DNA of 64,000 nucleotides from Rhizobium sp. Root708. Its GTDB lineage: Bacteria; Pseudomonadota; Alphaproteobacteria; Rhizobiales; Rhizobiaceae. The translations under genes were made by a program, and so were the position numbers. Of the stretch, positions 1 to 9,149 are shown piece after piece. Under the pieces are notes generated by a model, which saw only the letters and a list, made by a program, of their open reading frames with translations, ran no database searches and was not told the DNA's origin. The first letter of the stretch is position 1, and the number at the start of each line of letters is the position of its first letter. The stretch spans positions 124,875-188,874 of the forward strand of contig NZ_LMHV01000012.1 of assembly GCF_001429725.1 (NCBI RefSeq). Reading direction: 5' to 3'.

Positions 1-1
1 C

Positions 2-85
2 GGCTCGGTGTCGAAGGCGCGCATGCTGGAGCTGGAGGGTGTGAAGATGGCGCCCCCGAAGCCGGTGCAGCAGTCGTTGTTTTGA
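2..85 (+). CDS. C-terminal fragment of an unidentified protein (cut by the window start)
   Basis: An open frame enters from the left edge and stops at TGA 83-85, giving 27 visible residues. The tail ends in QQSLF, which fits the loose QxxLF pattern of beta-clamp-binding peptides found at the ends of several DNA repair and replication proteins. Too little is visible to name the family. It converges on the toxin gene that follows on the other strand. That this is a real gene end is inferred from its basic, proline-containing tail and from the absence of any other gene there. Confidence 0.4.
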   Translation, partial: GSVSKARMLELEGVKMAPPKPVQQSLF

Positions 86-87
86 GT

Positions 88-477
88 TCAGGGTTCGCGG
101 ACGAACGGGTGGCCCGCGGCATGCGCTGCCTTGATGAACTTGCGATCGAACGTGACCAAGGCGTCGCAATGCTGGACGCGAAGCAGATGCAGCGCATCCG
201 CAAAGTCCATGCCTTTTTCAACGAGATCGAATGCGGCAGCCACCAAGTCGGCATCTTCGATCGTCACACTCGGCATGCCCGCGAAGATGCGCAGCGAGTT
301 CACGATATCCGTCCGAGAAAAGCCGAAGGTCGTCCTGAGAACCGAGGCCACCTCCATCACGACCGTGGCGGCAACGAAAACGCTCTCAGTGTCGATAATT
401 TCACGAGCCCGAAGCGACTGCTCAGGATGGTCGCCTGCTATGTACCGCACGATAAGGTTCGTATCGATAGCGATCAT
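88..477 (-). CDS. PIN-domain ribonuclease toxin, VapC-like
   Basis: A 129-residue single PIN domain, the usual size for VapC toxins. The conserved acidic residues are visible: Asp5 in MIAIDTNLIV, a Glu in the VVMEVASVL segment, Asp in DFADALHL, and a late acidic residue in TFDRKF. Together they would bind the metal for RNA cleavage. The start codon overlaps the end of the upstream antitoxin gene by 4 bases (ATGA), so the two are translationally coupled, as is typical of type II toxin-antitoxin operons. The RNA target cannot be read from the sequence. Confidence 0.88.
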   Translation of the reverse strand: MIAIDTNLIVRYIAGDHPEQSLRAREIIDTESVFVAATVVMEVASVLRTTFGFSRTDIVNSLRIFAGMPSVTIEDADLVAAAFDLVEKGMDFADALHLLRVQHCDALVTFDRKFIKAAHAAGHPFVREP

Positions 478-764
478 GTTTCCGAATCGCGACTGCGCGC
501 ATAGCGAGCCTTTGCCTCGGCCGCGACACCGGCGTCCATCTCTTCAAGCGTCTTCGGCTCGCCCTTGTATGCCAAGATTCCGAACGCCGAGCCCTGCGGC
601 GTGGGCGCAAACGCCGGAGCCTGCTTGAGCAGAACGCCGTCTGGCGTTTCCTCAACGATCAGACGCGTACCGGCTTCCCAGTCCCGCCGCCGGCGGATTG
701 CCTTGGGTAGAATGACCTGCCCTTTGGTCGAGACGGTCGTGATCAGGATTTCGCTCTGCGCCAT
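474..764 (-). CDS. AbrB/MazE/SpoVT-family antitoxin, VapB-like
   Basis: 96 residues. The N-terminal half is a swapped-hairpin AbrB domain (VSTKGQVILPKAIRR, roughly residues 11-25), the DNA-binding fold of VapB/MazE antitoxins. The C-terminal half is acidic and probably wraps the toxin. It is the first gene of the pair, overlaps the toxin by 4 bases, and most likely represses its own promoter in complex with it. Two direct GTAAGA repeats lie 17-33 bases upstream of the start and could be its operator. Confidence 0.87.
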   Translation of the reverse strand: MAQSEILITTVSTKGQVILPKAIRRRRDWEAGTRLIVEETPDGVLLKQAPAFAPTPQGSAFGILAYKGEPKTLEEMDAGVAAEAKARYARSRDSET

Positions 765-780
765 CGCTTGAATTCCAGAG

Positions 781-797
781 GTAAGACGGATGTAAGA
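781..797 (-). promoter_or_regulatory. Candidate autoregulatory operator of the toxin-antitoxin pair
   Basis: GTAAGA occurs at 781-786 and again at 792-797, eleven bases apart, one helical turn, in the 67-base gap between the antitoxin start and guaA. Spacing and position suit an antitoxin-toxin operator, but there is no independent support. The overlapping CGGAT...ATCCG inverted repeat could instead be part of a guaA 3' hairpin. Confidence 0.3.
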
Positions 798-831
798 TAA
801 TCCGCCTTGCCCCTGTCTTCAACCCCGAGCC

Positions 832-2394
832 TCACTCCCACTCGATCGTGCCCGGTGGCTTGCTGGTCACATCATACACCACGCGGTTGATCCCGCGCAC
901 TTCGTTGATGATGCGGGTCGCGGCGCGGCCGAGGAACTCCATGTCGTAGTGGTAGAAATCCGCCGTCATGCCGTCGACGGAGGTCACGGCGCGCAGTGCG
1001 CAGACGAATTCGTAGGTGCGGCCATCGCCCATGACGCCGACGGTCTGGACCGGGAGTAGCACGGCGAAAGCCTGCCAGATCGCGTCGTAGAGACCGGCCT
1101 TGCGGATTTCGTCGAGATAGATGGCGTCGGCTTCGCGCAGAATCTCCAGCTTTTCGCGGGTGATGCCGCCGGGGCAGCGGATCGCGAGGCCGGGGCCGGG
1201 GAAGGGGTGGCGGCCGATGAACGAGTCAGGCAGGCCGAGCTCCTTGCCGAGCACGCGCACTTCGTCCTTGAAGAGTTCGCGCAGCGGCTCGACGAGCTGC
1301 ATGTTCATGCGCTCGGGCAGGCCGCCGACATTGTGGTGCGACTTGATCGTCACCGACGGGCCGCCGGTGAAGGAAACGCTTTCGATCACGTCGGGATAGA
1401 GCGTGCCCTGGCCGAGGAAATCGGCGCCGCCGAGCTTCTTGGCTTCTTCCTCAAAAGTCTCGATGAACAAACGGCCGATGATCTTGCGCTTGGTCTCGGG
1501 GTCGGAAACGCCCTCGAGCTCGCCGATGAACTTGTCGGCTGCATCGACGTGGATCAGGTGCAGATTGTAGTGTTCGCGGAACATGGCGACGACATTGGCC
1601 GCCTCGTCCTTGCGCATCAGGCCGTGGTCGACGAGTACGCAGGTGAGCTTGTCGCCGATCGCCTCGTGGATCAGGAGTGCCGCGACCGAGCTGTCGACGC
1701 CGCCGGAAAGAGCGCAAAGCACGCGCTTGTCGCCGACCTGCTTGCGGATATCTTCGACCGCCTTCTGGCGGTAGGCAGACATCGACCAGTCGCCCTTGAT
1801 GCCGGCGATGTTGTGAATGAAGTTGCCGATCAGCTTGGCGCCATCGGGCGTGTGGACCACCTCAGGGTGGAACTGCACGCCGTAATACTTGCGCTTCTCG
1901 TCGGCGATGAAGGCGTAGGGCGCGTTCGGCGAGGTCGCAACGACCTTGAAGCCTTCAGGCAATGCCGTGACGCGGTCGCCATGGCTCATCCAGACCTGGT
2001 GGCGCGAACCCCTAGACCAGAGGCCTTCGAACAGTTCGCTGTCTTCGTCGACTTCGAGGAAGGCGCGGCCGAATTCGCGGTGATGGCCGCTCTCGACCTT
2101 GCCGCCGAGCTGCATGCACATCGTCTGCTGGCCATAGCAGATGCCGAAGACGGGAAGGCCGCTGTCGAAGATGATCTGAGGCGCGCGGGGCGAACCTTCA
2201 TCGACCGTCGAGGCCGGGCTGCCGGACAGGATCACGGCTTTCGGCTTCAGGCTCTTGAAGCCTTCTTCGGCGGACTGGAAGGGAACGATCTCGCAGTAGA
2301 CGCCCGCTTCGCGCACGCGGCGCGCGATCAGCTGGGTTACCTGGCTGCCGAAATCGACGATGAGAACGCTGTCGGGATGTGCTGTCTGGGTCAT
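832..2394 (-). CDS. guaA: GMP synthase (glutamine-hydrolysing)
   Basis: 520 residues, normal full length. It converts XMP to GMP using glutamine and ATP, the last step of guanine nucleotide synthesis in the cytosol. The N-terminal class I amidotransferase domain has the nucleophile Cys86 in FGICYGQQ, with His176 and Glu178 in QFHPEV. The ATP pyrophosphatase domain has the P-loop SGGVDSS at 230-236. The C-terminal dimerisation domain ends in the family tail KPPGTIEWE. It stands alone on this strand, separated by about 90 bases from the nucleosidase gene upstream. Confidence 0.98.
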   Translation of the reverse strand: MTQTAHPDSVLIVDFGSQVTQLIARRVREAGVYCEIVPFQSAEEGFKSLKPKAVILSGSPASTVDEGSPRAPQIIFDSGLPVFGICYGQQTMCMQLGGKVESGHHREFGRAFLEVDEDSELFEGLWSRGSRHQVWMSHGDRVTALPEGFKVVATSPNAPYAFIADEKRKYYGVQFHPEVVHTPDGAKLIGNFIHNIAGIKGDWSMSAYRQKAVEDIRKQVGDKRVLCALSGGVDSSVAALLIHEAIGDKLTCVLVDHGLMRKDEAANVVAMFREHYNLHLIHVDAADKFIGELEGVSDPETKRKIIGRLFIETFEEEAKKLGGADFLGQGTLYPDVIESVSFTGGPSVTIKSHHNVGGLPERMNMQLVEPLRELFKDEVRVLGKELGLPDSFIGRHPFPGPGLAIRCPGGITREKLEILREADAIYLDEIRKAGLYDAIWQAFAVLLPVQTVGVMGDGRTYEFVCALRAVTSVDGMTADFYHYDMEFLGRAATRIINEVRGINRVVYDVTSKPPGTIEWE

Positions 2395-2486
2395 GGCGAG
2401 CCTTTAATGAAAAGCACCCGGTCTTGCAATGCGGGAAATCCGCCGCCGCGGGATTTTATTGTGCCGATTGTCCGGCTTCTCAGGGC

Positions 2487-3125
2487 CTAGAACCAGAATA
2501 CGCCGTCTTCCAGCGCGGTAAACAGGTTGTCGACGGCATAGGAAAGTTTGCGATCGATGACATGCAGGTATTCGGTCCAGCCGGAAATGTGCTGCAGCTC
2601 TTCCACGCCGTCCGAAATGCCGCGCAATCCGATCAGCGGAAGCTTGTAGGCCTGGCAGGCCCGCAGGACGGCGAAGGTTTCCATGTCGACCATTTCGGCG
2701 GCAATGCCGGCATAGGCCGGTCCGGATACGACGTTGCCGCCGGTCGACAGGCTCGCCTCGGGAATGCCGGGGATGCGGAGCGGCAGATCGATGGTCGCCG
2801 GCAGATCGAGAAAGGGGGTGCATCCCTTTTCAAAGCCGAGCGGAGAAGCATCCATGTCGCGATAGGAAACGGAGCTGACCTGATAGACCTCGGTCTGCTC
2901 GAGCTTGGCCGAACCCGCGGAGCCGAGCGATACGACGAGCTGCGGCATGTCGCCCTGGTGGTCGAGTTCGGATAGCGCGCGTGTCAGGACAACCGCAGCC
3001 TCCACCGGGCCGACGCCGGTCATCAACGGTTCGAAGCGCGAGCGCAGGAAGGGACCGTACTCGGCCTCCGCCGCCATCACGAAAAGGATGGACTTGCCAG
3101 CGACCGACTTCAACTCGAACTTCAT
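2487..3125 (-). CDS. mtnN: 5'-methylthioadenosine/S-adenosylhomocysteine nucleosidase
   Basis: 212 residues of the PNP/UDP phosphorylase fold. The segments VSLGSAGS, a central VDMETFAV (Met-Glu that binds the ribose) and RGISD near the end with the catalytic Asp mark MTA/SAH nucleosidases. It hydrolyses SAM by-products to adenine plus a thio-ribose. It is slightly shorter than the E. coli enzyme (about 232 residues). The start overlaps the stop of the upstream thioesterase gene by 4 bases (ATGA), so they form a coupled pair. Confidence 0.85.
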   Translation of the reverse strand: MKFELKSVAGKSILFVMAAEAEYGPFLRSRFEPLMTGVGPVEAAVVLTRALSELDHQGDMPQLVVSLGSAGSAKLEQTEVYQVSSVSYRDMDASPLGFEKGCTPFLDLPATIDLPLRIPGIPEASLSTGGNVVSGPAYAGIAAEMVDMETFAVLRACQAYKLPLIGLRGISDGVEELQHISGWTEYLHVIDRKLSYAVDNLFTALEDGVFWF

Positions 3126-3571
3126 CCCGTAATTCCCTCTCTGCCGCGGATGATCATCATGGTGCTCGTCATCGAGGCGATCAGCTTTGCCGCTCCGTCG
3201 CCGACCGCGTAGCCGCGGCCGTCGGCAACGATGATGTTGCTGCCGGGCTTGGTGATCTCGCCGCGAAAAAGAAAGCGGTCGCCCCGTCCCGGCGACATCA
3301 GGTTGACCTTGAATTCGATGGTCAGGATCGATGCTTCCGCGTCAATCACCGTATAGGCGGCGAACCCGCAGGCGGAATCGAGCGCCGCCGAAATGACCCC
3401 GGCATGGAGAATGCCGTGCTGCTGCGTGAGCTTCACATCGAACGGCAGCTCGATTTCCACCATCGCGTGCTCGATGCGCGTCAATTCGGCACCAATCGTC
3501 TGCAATGCCGCCTGGCGTGCGAAATTCTGGCGGATTCGCTCGCGGAAATCGCCGTGCTGCTTTTCTGTCAT
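3122..3571 (-). CDS. PaaI-family (hotdog-fold) thioesterase
   Basis: 149 residues from the chosen ATG at 3571, which has AGAGGG eight bases upstream. A longer frame to 3649 exists but adds a Cys-rich N-terminus unlike the family. The hotdog signature appears as QQHGILHAGVISAALDSACGFAA, with the catalytic-loop HxG-type turn and acidic residue, followed by TIEFKVNLMSPG. Such enzymes hydrolyse acyl-CoA thioesters; the natural substrate is unknown. It is translationally coupled to the nucleosidase gene. Confidence 0.85.
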   Translation of the reverse strand: MTEKQHGDFRERIRQNFARQAALQTIGAELTRIEHAMVEIELPFDVKLTQQHGILHAGVISAALDSACGFAAYTVIDAEASILTIEFKVNLMSPGRGDRFLFRGEITKPGSNIIVADGRGYAVGDGAAKLIASMTSTMMIIRGREGITG

Positions 3572-3781
3572 CAGATGTGCCCTCTTGCGGGCGTGAAATT
3601 GGCATGGCGCGCCGCATTCGACAAGCGCTGAAACGCTCGAGCTTTTCACGAGTGTCGCAGCGTCGCGATACGTAAAGATTGGATTCAGTCTTTCTTGGTA
3701 AATCTCTGTTAGCCATGTGTCCTGGGGGATCAGTCTTTTTCGAAAGGCGTGCCCTCGTCCTTGTTTTGCGTGTGAGTTGTT

Positions 3782-4846
3782 ATGCGTTTATCGGCTGTGC
3801 CAGCGATCGTCCTTACCTGCCTGACTTTGTCGGGCTGCTCATCCAGTTTGGGCCCGGAACCGCTGTTGAATGTTGGCCCATCGCCGGAGACGACGAGCTC
3901 CGTGGTCCGCCCGACCGCGCCGGTGCCGGCAGCGGAAGTGGCTCAGGTCACGGACGCCGAGCCGGTACAGCCTAAGGCGCCGCCGCAACCGCTGCCGCAC
4001 GAATTGGCCTGGGCAGGGGCAGTTCCCCAGTCGCCCGCCTTCCTGCAGCAGCAAAACGCAGTGCCGGCAGCCATGCCCGTTCCATCCGACCGGCCGCTCG
4101 CATTGTCCGAGCCTGACGACACCGATATGGATGCACCGCCGCGCCGCTCGCGCAGCCGCATCTTCAGCCACCGCTTTCGCGACGCGAAGCCGATCAACTT
4201 CGGTTCCGCCTCGCCGCGAAAGCTCGCCGTACACGGCGTCGATGTTTCGCGCTGGCAGGGCGATATCGATTGGCCGAAGCTTCAATCGCAGGGCGCCAAT
4301 TTCGTTTACATCAAGGCGACCGATGGTGGTGACCATCTCGATCCGATGTTCCGCAAGAACTGGCGCAATGCCCATGCCGCCGGTCTCAAGCGCGGCGCCT
4401 ATCATTTCTTCTACTGGTGCCGGACAGCCGGCGAGCAGGCGGATTGGTTCATCCGCAACGTGCCGAGGGAAGCGAACGCGCTGCCGCCGGTCATCGATGT
4501 CGAGTGGAATGGTGAATCCAGCTGCAAGAGGCGTGTCTCGCCCGAAAAGGTCCGCGAGAAGATGCAGGTCTTCATGGACAAGCTCGAGCGGCACTATGGC
4601 CAGCGTCCGATCATCTATACCGCGCCCGACTTCTATCGCGACAATCTGAAGGGCGCCTTCATGGACTATCCGTTCTGGCTGCGCTCGGTCGCCGCGCACC
4701 CGTCGAAGGTCTATCCGGGCCGCAAGTGGGTGTTCTGGCAATATTCGGGCTCCGGCATCTCGCACGGCGTAGACAACCGTATCGACCTCAACGTCTTCCA
4801 CGGTAACGAGGACGACTGGCACGACTGGCTGTCGTCGAGGACCTGA
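3782..4846 (+). CDS. GH25 lysozyme-like lipoprotein
   Basis: 354 residues. The N-terminus is a lipoprotein signal with lipobox LSGC (Cys at about residue 20), followed by a Pro/Ala-rich linker to about residue 140. The catalytic domain begins HGVDVSRWQGDIDWPKL, the first strand of glycoside hydrolase family 25, and carries the DxE catalytic pair in VIDVEWNG. It ends with FWQYSGSGI...VDNRIDLNVF, also typical. It would cut the N-acetylmuramoyl bond of peptidoglycan while anchored in the periplasm. It is monocistronic and convergent with tspO. Confidence 0.93.
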   Translation: MRLSAVPAIVLTCLTLSGCSSSLGPEPLLNVGPSPETTSSVVRPTAPVPAAEVAQVTDAEPVQPKAPPQPLPHELAWAGAVPQSPAFLQQQNAVPAAMPVPSDRPLALSEPDDTDMDAPPRRSRSRIFSHRFRDAKPINFGSASPRKLAVHGVDVSRWQGDIDWPKLQSQGANFVYIKATDGGDHLDPMFRKNWRNAHAAGLKRGAYHFFYWCRTAGEQADWFIRNVPREANALPPVIDVEWNGESSCKRRVSPEKVREKMQVFMDKLERHYGQRPIIYTAPDFYRDNLKGAFMDYPFWLRSVAAHPSKVYPGRKWVFWQYSGSGISHGVDNRIDLNVFHGNEDDWHDWLSSRT

Positions 4847-4854
4847 GCGGACGT

Positions 4855-5337
4855 TCAGTTCAGGTAGACGATCGAGGCGTTGAGCGCGGTGGCGAATGCC
4901 ACCCAGGCGGCGTAGGGGACGAAGAGCAGGGCGGAGACCCTGTTGGCGTTCCAGCGGTTGCGGATGAAGGCGATCACCAGCGCAAGGAGCGCGATGATGA
5001 TCGTCAGAGCCACCGCCGGCATCCGCAGGCCGAAGAAAAATGGCGACCAGAGAAAATTCAGAACCATCTGGCCGGCCCAGATCAGCATGCCGACCGACAG
5101 GTGACCCCGCAGCCATGTCTTGGCGCCGGCAATGCCGATCAGCACGTAGAGCACCGACCAGACGGGACCGAACACCGAATTCGGCGGATTGAAAGCGGGC
5201 TTGGCAAGGGATTGATACCATTCGCCCGGCAGGTTGTTGATGCCGATGACCAGGCCACCACCAAGAACGATGGCGATGAAGACGATATAGGTGAGGGCTC
5301 TGCTCATGCCCCGAAGATAGGGCAGTCCAAAATCCAC
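4855..5337 (-). CDS. tspO: TspO/MBR family tryptophan-rich sensory protein
   Basis: 160 residues from a GTG start with AGAGG eight bases upstream. An ATG at 5307 (150 residues) is the alternative and would place the first helix nearer the N-terminus. Five hydrophobic segments, the WYQSLAKPAFNPPNSVFGPVW motif between helices 1 and 2, and NFLWSPFFFG in helix 3 identify the TspO fold. Family members are membrane proteins that bind porphyrins or cholesterol; in Alphaproteobacteria they modulate tetrapyrrole responses and nutrient-stress genes. Confidence 0.93.
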   Translation of the reverse strand: MDFGLPYLRGMSRALTYIVFIAIVLGGGLVIGINNLPGEWYQSLAKPAFNPPNSVFGPVWSVLYVLIGIAGAKTWLRGHLSVGMLIWAGQMVLNFLWSPFFFGLRMPAVALTIIIALLALVIAFIRNRWNANRVSALLFVPYAAWVAFATALNASIVYLN

Positions 5338-5407
5338 GCCAGATGCCTCTTGGGTTAGCGCGCCACAGCTAAAGTGGTGATTGCTCTACGCGTTGACGTG
5401 CGGCCGC

Positions 5408-6505
5408 TCACGCGCCCTTCAGCGGGGCGATGCGTGCGATATGCTGATCCCATGCCACATCGCTGTGCGTGGCGAGGAAGTCGCCATCGTAGGAAGAGAC
5501 GGCAAACCCGTCTCTGGAGGCGGCAATTCCCGCAGCATCGGCAACACTTGCTTCCGACAGCACCTTGCCGCTTTTCGCATCGATCGTCACGGCGATGCCG
5601 CCCTTCGGCGAACTGACGCCGACGAGCCCGGCCGCGCGATTGACCGCGATCGCGCCGACATAATTCGCCAGTCGCCGCGTCGTTTCTTCCGGCAGGTCGA
5701 CGAATGTCAGGTCTTCCCCCTTCGAGAAGTGGCCGACCAGCGGCGGCAGATCGTTGCGGTGACCCTCGTACTGGCAGGCAAACCAGATCCTGCCGCTCTC
5801 ATCGATGTCGACGTGCCGCGTCGAAACCTGCGCCCACTGGGAGGGAAGCGCGTGCTTTTCCAAGAGAGCGCCCGTCTTCGCGTCGACCAGCGTCAGCGAC
5901 GGCCGCATGCTGTCGAGATTGAGTTTCGTGCGCCCGAAATCCGGATGGGTTTCGATACCCCCGTTTGCGACGATCAGCATCCGGCCATCGTCGGAAACCG
6001 TCATGTCGTGAGGCCCGACGCCATAGGTCTCGAACTCGCCGAGCCGGGCAAAGCGGTTGGTGGCGTCGTAGAGCCCGATCATGCCCCGGTCGCCCTCGAA
6101 GTCATTCTCGCTGGCGTAAAGGACGCGGCCATCCGGAGAAAAGACGCCGTGCCCGTAGAAATGCCGCCCTTCGGCAGAGGTTATGACGATCGGCTCGCTG
6201 CGGCCGCTTGGATCGAAGATCATCGCGTAGGTGCCGGGGCGCCGCGCAAAGGCCACGGCCTTGCCCGTCGCCATGCTGTGCGCCATGCCATGCGCACGCG
6301 CCGGCAGGGCAACCTGATCGACGATCTCGCCTCGCTCCGTCACCGTGGCGACGGCAAATCCGCCCTTTGCGGTACGAAGGCCCGAGGCGTAGACGGCGTC
6401 GGCCCTCTGCAGCGCCATCGCGCCACGCGGCGCGAGCCCTGCGAGAAAGCTCAGGCCCGCAGCCTTCATGAAGCTGCGTCGATCGATCGCCGCGCTGTTC
6501 CACAT
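5408..6505 (-). CDS. DUF1513 family exported beta-propeller protein, iron operon gene 4
   Basis: 365 residues from ATG 6505, which starts 4 bases after the upstream stop. A longer frame to 6562 would run into the preceding gene. The N-terminus IDRRSFMKAAG followed by a hydrophobic stretch is a twin-arginine signal, so the protein is exported folded. The body has repeated strand segments such as GYVVVTH-like blades (for example HGVFSPDGRVLYASEN), fitting the seven-bladed DUF1513 propeller. It is the last gene of the imelysin / di-heme operon. Biochemical role is not established. Confidence 0.85.
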   Translation of the reverse strand: MWNSAAIDRRSFMKAAGLSFLAGLAPRGAMALQRADAVYASGLRTAKGGFAVATVTERGEIVDQVALPARAHGMAHSMATGKAVAFARRPGTYAMIFDPSGRSEPIVITSAEGRHFYGHGVFSPDGRVLYASENDFEGDRGMIGLYDATNRFARLGEFETYGVGPHDMTVSDDGRMLIVANGGIETHPDFGRTKLNLDSMRPSLTLVDAKTGALLEKHALPSQWAQVSTRHVDIDESGRIWFACQYEGHRNDLPPLVGHFSKGEDLTFVDLPEETTRRLANYVGAIAVNRAAGLVGVSSPKGGIAVTIDAKSGKVLSEASVADAAGIAASRDGFAVSSYDGDFLATHSDVAWDQHIARIAPLKGA

Positions 6506-6509
6506 GGGA

Positions 6510-7601
6510 TCAATCGCCGTCGGAGAACGAGAAGCCGGCGGAGAGGCCGACAGCAGAACCATAGTCGTCGCTGATCTTGGTGATCAGCTCGCGGCTGCTC
6601 ACGAGAAGCGCGTCCAGCTTCGCCTTCTCGGCGTCACCGGTCGCGACTTCGATATCCGGGTTGAGCTTGGGAACCGTTTCCAGCAGAGACTTGAAGCTCG
6701 CGTCGATGGCGTCGGCAACCGGCTTGCTGTCAGGCGGCAGGAGTTCGGCCATGCCGGCCTTCTGCCAGAGCGTGCGCAGCCCTTCGAGATTGGCGGTCAT
6801 CGACTTCCAGGTGTTCTTCGAGCGCCAGTAGATCGCCATGCGGGGGCGCGGCGTGCTGTCCTTGCCCTTGTAGAACTGCTCGAGCCGCTGGTCGCGGACC
6901 GTCTCGGCGCCGTGCACGAGGATGCCGAGGAGCGCGGTCACCGCTTCCTTGTTGTCCATGAAGTCTTGGCTCTGCGGGCCGGGGTGCTTCCAGCTGGCCT
7001 GCACGCCATCTGGCTTCTCCCACGCGGCGACGACTTCGCCGGCTTCACGCTGGATATTGCCGGCCACCGCCGCGCCATACTGGCATCGGAAGCCGTTCTT
7101 CTGCTTCGTCAGGTCTTCGGACCCGGTGCCGTAGAGCACGTATTCCAGCGCCGTCAGGCCTTGCAGGGCGACACTCTTGCCGGCGATCGCATCGACGGTG
7201 GTGTCCTTCGGATCGGCCTTGGCGATCAATGCCTGTACCTGTTTCAGGCCGACGCCCTTGCGGTCGGGATAGAACAGGATGTGCTCGAAGAGATTGTCCT
7301 GGATAACAGGGCCGGTCTGCACGATCTCGATGATCGACCAATAGCGGATCGTATCGTCGAAAGCCGATTTCGCCTTGTCGAGCGTCTGCTGGGTGCCGTT
7401 GTCGCACAAATCCTTCATCGCCGTCGTCAGCCGAGCCGCCGACTGCTGGGCGTTGCGGTAGCCAGGACGGATCACTTCGTCCACGGCCCGCTGCATGACG
7501 GCGGGTACGGCCTCTTCATTCAGTCCGGCCTGCGGTGCGTTCTGGGCAAGTGCGGAGGAGGCGAAGGCAAGCGAAAGAAGAAGGGGATGCCAAAGGCGCA
7601 T
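6510..7601 (-). CDS. Imelysin-family (peptidase M75) periplasmic protein, second copy
   Basis: 363 residues with a clear Sec signal peptide (about residues 1-19, ending ASSALA). The helical imelysin fold is suggested by long amphipathic stretches such as RYWSIIEIVQTGP and by the position of GLTALEYVLYG (148-158). That segment aligns with the GxHxxE motif of imelysins, but His is replaced by Thr150, so the putative metal site is degenerate. The start overlaps the di-heme gene stop by one base (TAATG). Family proteins are implicated in bacterial iron uptake. Confidence 0.88.
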   Translation of the reverse strand: MRLWHPLLLSLAFASSALAQNAPQAGLNEEAVPAVMQRAVDEVIRPGYRNAQQSAARLTTAMKDLCDNGTQQTLDKAKSAFDDTIRYWSIIEIVQTGPVIQDNLFEHILFYPDRKGVGLKQVQALIAKADPKDTTVDAIAGKSVALQGLTALEYVLYGTGSEDLTKQKNGFRCQYGAAVAGNIQREAGEVVAAWEKPDGVQASWKHPGPQSQDFMDNKEAVTALLGILVHGAETVRDQRLEQFYKGKDSTPRPRMAIYWRSKNTWKSMTANLEGLRTLWQKAGMAELLPPDSKPVADAIDASFKSLLETVPKLNPDIEVATGDAEKAKLDALLVSSRELITKISDDYGSAVGLSAGFSFSDGD

Positions 7602-9139
7602 TAAAGGGACTCCAGGAATGTAATCAACGCCTGCCTATCATCCTTCGACGAGGATGCGAATGCGTCACGCGCTTTCTGTGCTTCGCCGCCATGCCAGAGA
7701 ATGGCTTCGGTAAGATTTCTGGCACGGCCGTCATGAAGGAAAAAGCTGTGCCCGCTGACAGTCTTGGTCAGACCTATACCCCAAAGCGGTGGCGTGCGCC
7801 ATTCACGTCGACTTGCGATTCCGACCTGCTGGCCATCGGCGAGATCGTCTCCCATATCGTGCAGCAGGAAGTCGGAATAGGGCCAGATAAGCTGGAACGA
7901 TTGCGCCTTGTCGGCGCTGTCTCGCCGCGTCACGAACTTCGGAACGTGGCAGGAGATGCAGCCGGCCTGATAGAAGACCTGCTTGCCCTTCAGCGTCTCG
8001 GGAAAGCTCGCCTTGCGGCGCGCGGGCACGGCGAGGTTTGCCGAGTAAAAGGTCACGAGATCGAGGATCGGATCGGGCGCTTCCTCGTTTCCCAGCCGTT
8101 TCTGCACGCCGTTCGGCATCTGGCGGCATCTTGCCTCGGCTTCCGTGCAGTCCCCGTAGGCATCCGGTCGGTCCGGCGTCGAGATCCCGATGTCGTTCGA
8201 GAAAGCGTCGGCGCTCTGATCCCGCACGGTGGCATTCTGCGCCTTCCAGCCGAAGCGCCCGAGTGCGATCTCGCCGGTCCGGTGGTCACGCACGACTGCT
8301 GCCCTTCCCGAAATTCCGTCGCCATTGGCGTCTTCAGGATCGGCGTGCGCGAGAATGTCGGCTTCGGGGATTGCCTCGATCAGTCCGAGGCCGATCATGC
8401 CTGGTGCCACGCGCGGCGAGAGCGTCGTTTCCTGGGCAAGCGGTCCATAGCCGAGATCGGTCACGGAATAGCTTGGGTGCCGCAGCGAAACGACCTCGCC
8501 GCCGTTAAGCGTCACCGGCTGTTCGCGGTAGCCGATGGCCATCTTGCCCTCGGCCGGCAGGCCGGGAACGGCGAGATCCTGCAGCTGATGCCCGTAGGTC
8601 GGATCGGGAAGATTGAGCACGTCGGACTTCGCGATTGCCTCTTGCTCGGCAGGCTCCGTGGCCGGGCGGGCGAGGCGAAGGAGCATCGACATCGAGCCCT
8701 GATCACCTTCCGGAGGCTTTCCGCGTCCGTCGTTGACGTGGCAGCTCATGCAGGAACGGGCGTTGAACAACGGCCCGAGGCCGTCGGATGCCTGGGTGGA
8801 GGAGGGCGCGGAGACCCAGAGCTTCTTGAAGAGCGCGTTGCCGAGCCTGAAGCGCTGTTCCTCGTCGAAAGGGATATTTCCCGAGATGTGGGAGAAAGAC
8901 TTCTTCGAAACGGGATCGATCGACGTCGCGCCGCCGCCGGACATCGCCTCGTACTGCTCCGCGTGGCTGAAATCGGTGGCGGGGCGGGTAACGTCGACAA
9001 CCCGCTTCAGGTCTTCACCTGAGAGGTCGGTGCGCACCTTCGGAAATTCGCGTTCCCCGGCGAAGGCAACGGATAGGCCGGCGATGGCAGCGTAGAGTGC
9101 AGCGCCTGCGACGATGCGGCGAGCCGGAATGGGCGACAT
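7601..9139 (-). CDS. Di-heme oxidoreductase (DUF1111, so-called thiol oxidoreductase)
   Basis: 512 residues with an N-terminal signal or anchor segment. Two c-type heme-binding CxxCH motifs are visible: CMSCH at 130-134 and CISCH at 394-398. The gap, the ANGDGISGR stretch and the terminal LTEAILWHGGEA segment match the DUF1111 family, which is related to MauG/cytochrome c peroxidases. It should sit in the periplasm with covalent heme and move electrons. It lies between two imelysin genes. The thiol oxidoreductase name is historical and not supported by anything seen here. Confidence 0.92.
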   Translation of the reverse strand: MSPIPARRIVAGAALYAAIAGLSVAFAGEREFPKVRTDLSGEDLKRVVDVTRPATDFSHAEQYEAMSGGGATSIDPVSKKSFSHISGNIPFDEEQRFRLGNALFKKLWVSAPSSTQASDGLGPLFNARSCMSCHVNDGRGKPPEGDQGSMSMLLRLARPATEPAEQEAIAKSDVLNLPDPTYGHQLQDLAVPGLPAEGKMAIGYREQPVTLNGGEVVSLRHPSYSVTDLGYGPLAQETTLSPRVAPGMIGLGLIEAIPEADILAHADPEDANGDGISGRAAVVRDHRTGEIALGRFGWKAQNATVRDQSADAFSNDIGISTPDRPDAYGDCTEAEARCRQMPNGVQKRLGNEEAPDPILDLVTFYSANLAVPARRKASFPETLKGKQVFYQAGCISCHVPKFVTRRDSADKAQSFQLIWPYSDFLLHDMGDDLADGQQVGIASRREWRTPPLWGIGLTKTVSGHSFFLHDGRARNLTEAILWHGGEAQKARDAFASSSKDDRQALITFLESL

Positions 9140-9149
9140 TTCAGAGTTC

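Noticed and set aside
1207..2490. 427-codon frame antisense to guaA
   Set aside because: It mirrors the codon structure of guaA in high-GC DNA and has no recognisable domain.
3839..5221. 460-codon frame antisense to the GH25 lysozyme and across tspO
   Set aside because: Spans two unrelated genes and carries no motif.
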